Shown here: positions 35,251 to 36,302 of the stretch, piece after piece
Layout of the letters: each line of letters starts with the position of its first letter
Numbering within the stretch: position 1 is the stretch's first letter
Assembly: GCA_020628545.1 (NCBI GenBank)
Contig: JAHDEX010000028.1
Span: 14,401 to 50,702 of the forward strand
Origin: Paracoccaceae bacterium
Lineage (GTDB): Bacteria > Pseudomonadota > Alphaproteobacteria > Rhodobacterales > Rhodobacteraceae
Direction of reading: 5' to 3'
DNA length: 36,302 bases
Position numbers and translations under genes: made by a program
The notes under the pieces: generated by a model
The model's database searches: none
Seen by the model: the letters and a program-made list of their open reading frames with translations, nothing else
What the model was told of the DNA's origin: nothing

Positions 35251-36302
35251 ATGGACAGTGATCTGATTATCGTTGGTGGCGGGCTGAATGGCTGCGCGCT
35301 GGCACTGGCAACGGCGCAAGCAGGATTTACCGTGACCGTAGTGGACGCGCTGCCCGCCCCCACCCGCAAACGCGCGGATTTCGACGGACGCGCCTACGCG
35401 CTGGCGCTGACGTCGGCGCGGCTGCTGCGTCGGGTTGGCGTCTGGGATGCGATTGCGGAGCACGCGCAGCCGATGCTGGAAATCAAGGTTACCGATGGCC
35501 GCGCGGGCGAAGGTCCTGCGCCATGGATGATGCACTTCGATCACGCAGAGATCGAAGAGGGCCCGATGGGCTATATGGTGGAAGACCGGCACCTGCGCCG
35601 GGCGTTTCTGGACGCGATGGATACCGCGCCCGGGATCACGCATATCGCGGCAGAGACTGTCACCGATCAGGTCGCTTCCCATGCTGGCGTGACGGTCACC
35701 CTCGCGTCCGGGACAAACCTGAAAGGCCGGGTTCTGATCGGCAGCGATGGCCGCAGAAGCGGCGTGGCTGAACGGGCCGGCATCAAGCGCATGGCTTGGG
35801 GATATGATCAGACGGCTGTTGTTTGCGCCGTAGCGCACGAGAAACCCCACAACGGGATCGCCCATCAGTTCTTCATGCCCGGTGGGCCGCTCGCCATTTT
35901 GCCGCTGACAAACGATCGGTCCGCGATCGTCTGGTCAGAAAACACAGCGCGGGCAGAGGCGCTGATGGCCTACAACGATGATGACTTCCTTGAGGCCCTG
36001 CGCCCCGCGTTCGGCAGTTTCCTTGGTCAGATCAGCCTTGTTGGCAAACGGTTCAGCTATCCGCTTGGCCTGTCGCTGGCCCAAAGTTTTGTTTCAGAAC
36101 GGGTCGCCTTGGTCGGGGACGCCGCACATGGCGTGCATCCCATCGCGGGACAGGGCCTGAACGCCGGTCTGCGCGATGTCGCGGCGCTGGCACAGGTTTT
36201 GCAAGAGGCGCGCGGGCGCGGGGAGGACATTGGCGGACCCCAGGCCTTGGCGCGGTATCAGCAGTGGCGGCGGTTTGACACGGCAACCTTGGCGGTAGCC
36301 AC
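35251..36302 (+). CDS. ubiH: UbiH/UbiF/COQ6-family FAD monooxygenase, 5' part (cut by window end)
   Basis: These enzymes hydroxylate the ring of ubiquinone precursors using FAD and NAD(P)H. The first 350 residues are present, with no stop before the window ends. They show the FAD motif DLIIVGGGLNGCALALATA at the N-terminus, the middle segment VLIGSDGRRSGVAERAG, and the UbiH signature VALVGDAAHGVHPIAGQGLN followed by GLRDVAAL near residue 300. About 50 residues would remain for a normal length near 400. An in-frame ATG at 35215 could add 12 residues. Neither start has a strong ribosome site. UbiH, UbiF and UbiL-type paralogues are hard to tell apart, so the exact ring position is uncertain. 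Confidence 0.88.
   Translation, partial: MDSDLIIVGGGLNGCALALATAQAGFTVTVVDALPAPTRKRADFDGRAYALALTSARLLRRVGVWDAIAEHAQPMLEIKVTDGRAGEGPAPWMMHFDHAEIEEGPMGYMVEDRHLRRAFLDAMDTAPGITHIAAETVTDQVASHAGVTVTLASGTNLKGRVLIGSDGRRSGVAERAGIKRMAWGYDQTAVVCAVAHEKPHNGIAHQFFMPGGPLAILPLTNDRSAIVWSENTARAEALMAYNDDDFLEALRPAFGSFLGQISLVGKRFSYPLGLSLAQSFVSERVALVGDAAHGVHPIAGQGLNAGLRDVAALAQVLQEARGRGEDIGGPQALARYQQWRRFDTATLAVA

Noticed and set aside
34921..35865. A 314-codon minus-strand frame across the amidase and ubiH starts
   Set aside because: It is antisense to the clear UbiH frame on the plus strand, which carries FAD motifs.

Overview
The window looks like a chromosomal segment of an alphaproteobacterium of the Rhodobacteraceae (Roseobacter group). 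The evidence is the GC-rich coding with short gaps, the order leuC / Tat-signal protein / leuD / membrane protein / endonuclease-like protein near leuB, the run rsfS-rlmH-gpmI-envC-like-ctpA, the order ftsK / aminotransferase / amidase / ubiH, and a methylated-amine gene cluster with two paralogous FAD-GcvT dehydrogenases and a betaine-homocysteine methyltransferase-like enzyme. This placement rests on family recognition, not on a search. I see no rRNA, tRNA, CRISPR array, insertion sequence, phage gene or other clear sign of recent transfer.

Layout. 1-1011: quinone oxidoreductase (+). 1051-3879: minus-strand run leuB, SDR oxidoreductase, EamA-type transporter with overlapping ends, headed by a LysR gene (3934-4830) that diverges from an atypical NAD(P)-binding reductase (4921-5829, +) across a perfect inverted repeat. 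5764-10720: minus-strand leucine region in transcription order leuC, Tat-signal protein, leuD, terminator, membrane protein, endonuclease/exonuclease/phosphatase-fold protein; a 30-codon ORF and a hairpin lie ahead of leuC. 10971-12611: a membrane protein of unknown function, then an XRE/DUF2975 regulator pair divergent from a lipoprotein (12679-13206, +). 13316-18256: plus-strand housekeeping run rsfS, rlmH, gpmI, envC-like, ctpA with several ATGA overlaps, followed by an HWE-type histidine kinase (18366-19397).

19404-27007: minus-strand methyl-group catabolism cluster in transcription order XRE-cupin regulator, FAD/GcvT dehydrogenase 2, homocysteine methyltransferase, GlxA-type AraC regulator, FAD/GcvT dehydrogenase 1. 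The simplest reading is glycine betaine to dimethylglycine to sarcosine to glycine, with methyl groups passed to homocysteine and to tetrahydrofolate. A gamma-glutamyltransferase gene (27126-28703, +) diverges from the XRE-cupin regulator, and a 9-bp perfect inverted repeat lies between them. 28748-35171: minus-strand small secreted protein, ftsK, class I/II aminotransferase (with an 11-base homopolymer inside its coding region) and amidase. 35251 to the end: the 5' part of a UbiH/UbiF-type hydroxylase gene, cut by the window edge.

Most of the window is ordinary core genome. The points most worth a second look are small: the ORF and hairpin ahead of leuC, a 19-codon ORF that overlaps the rsfS start, two clean inverted repeats beside regulator genes, the G11 tract, and the organisation of the methyl-catabolism cluster.
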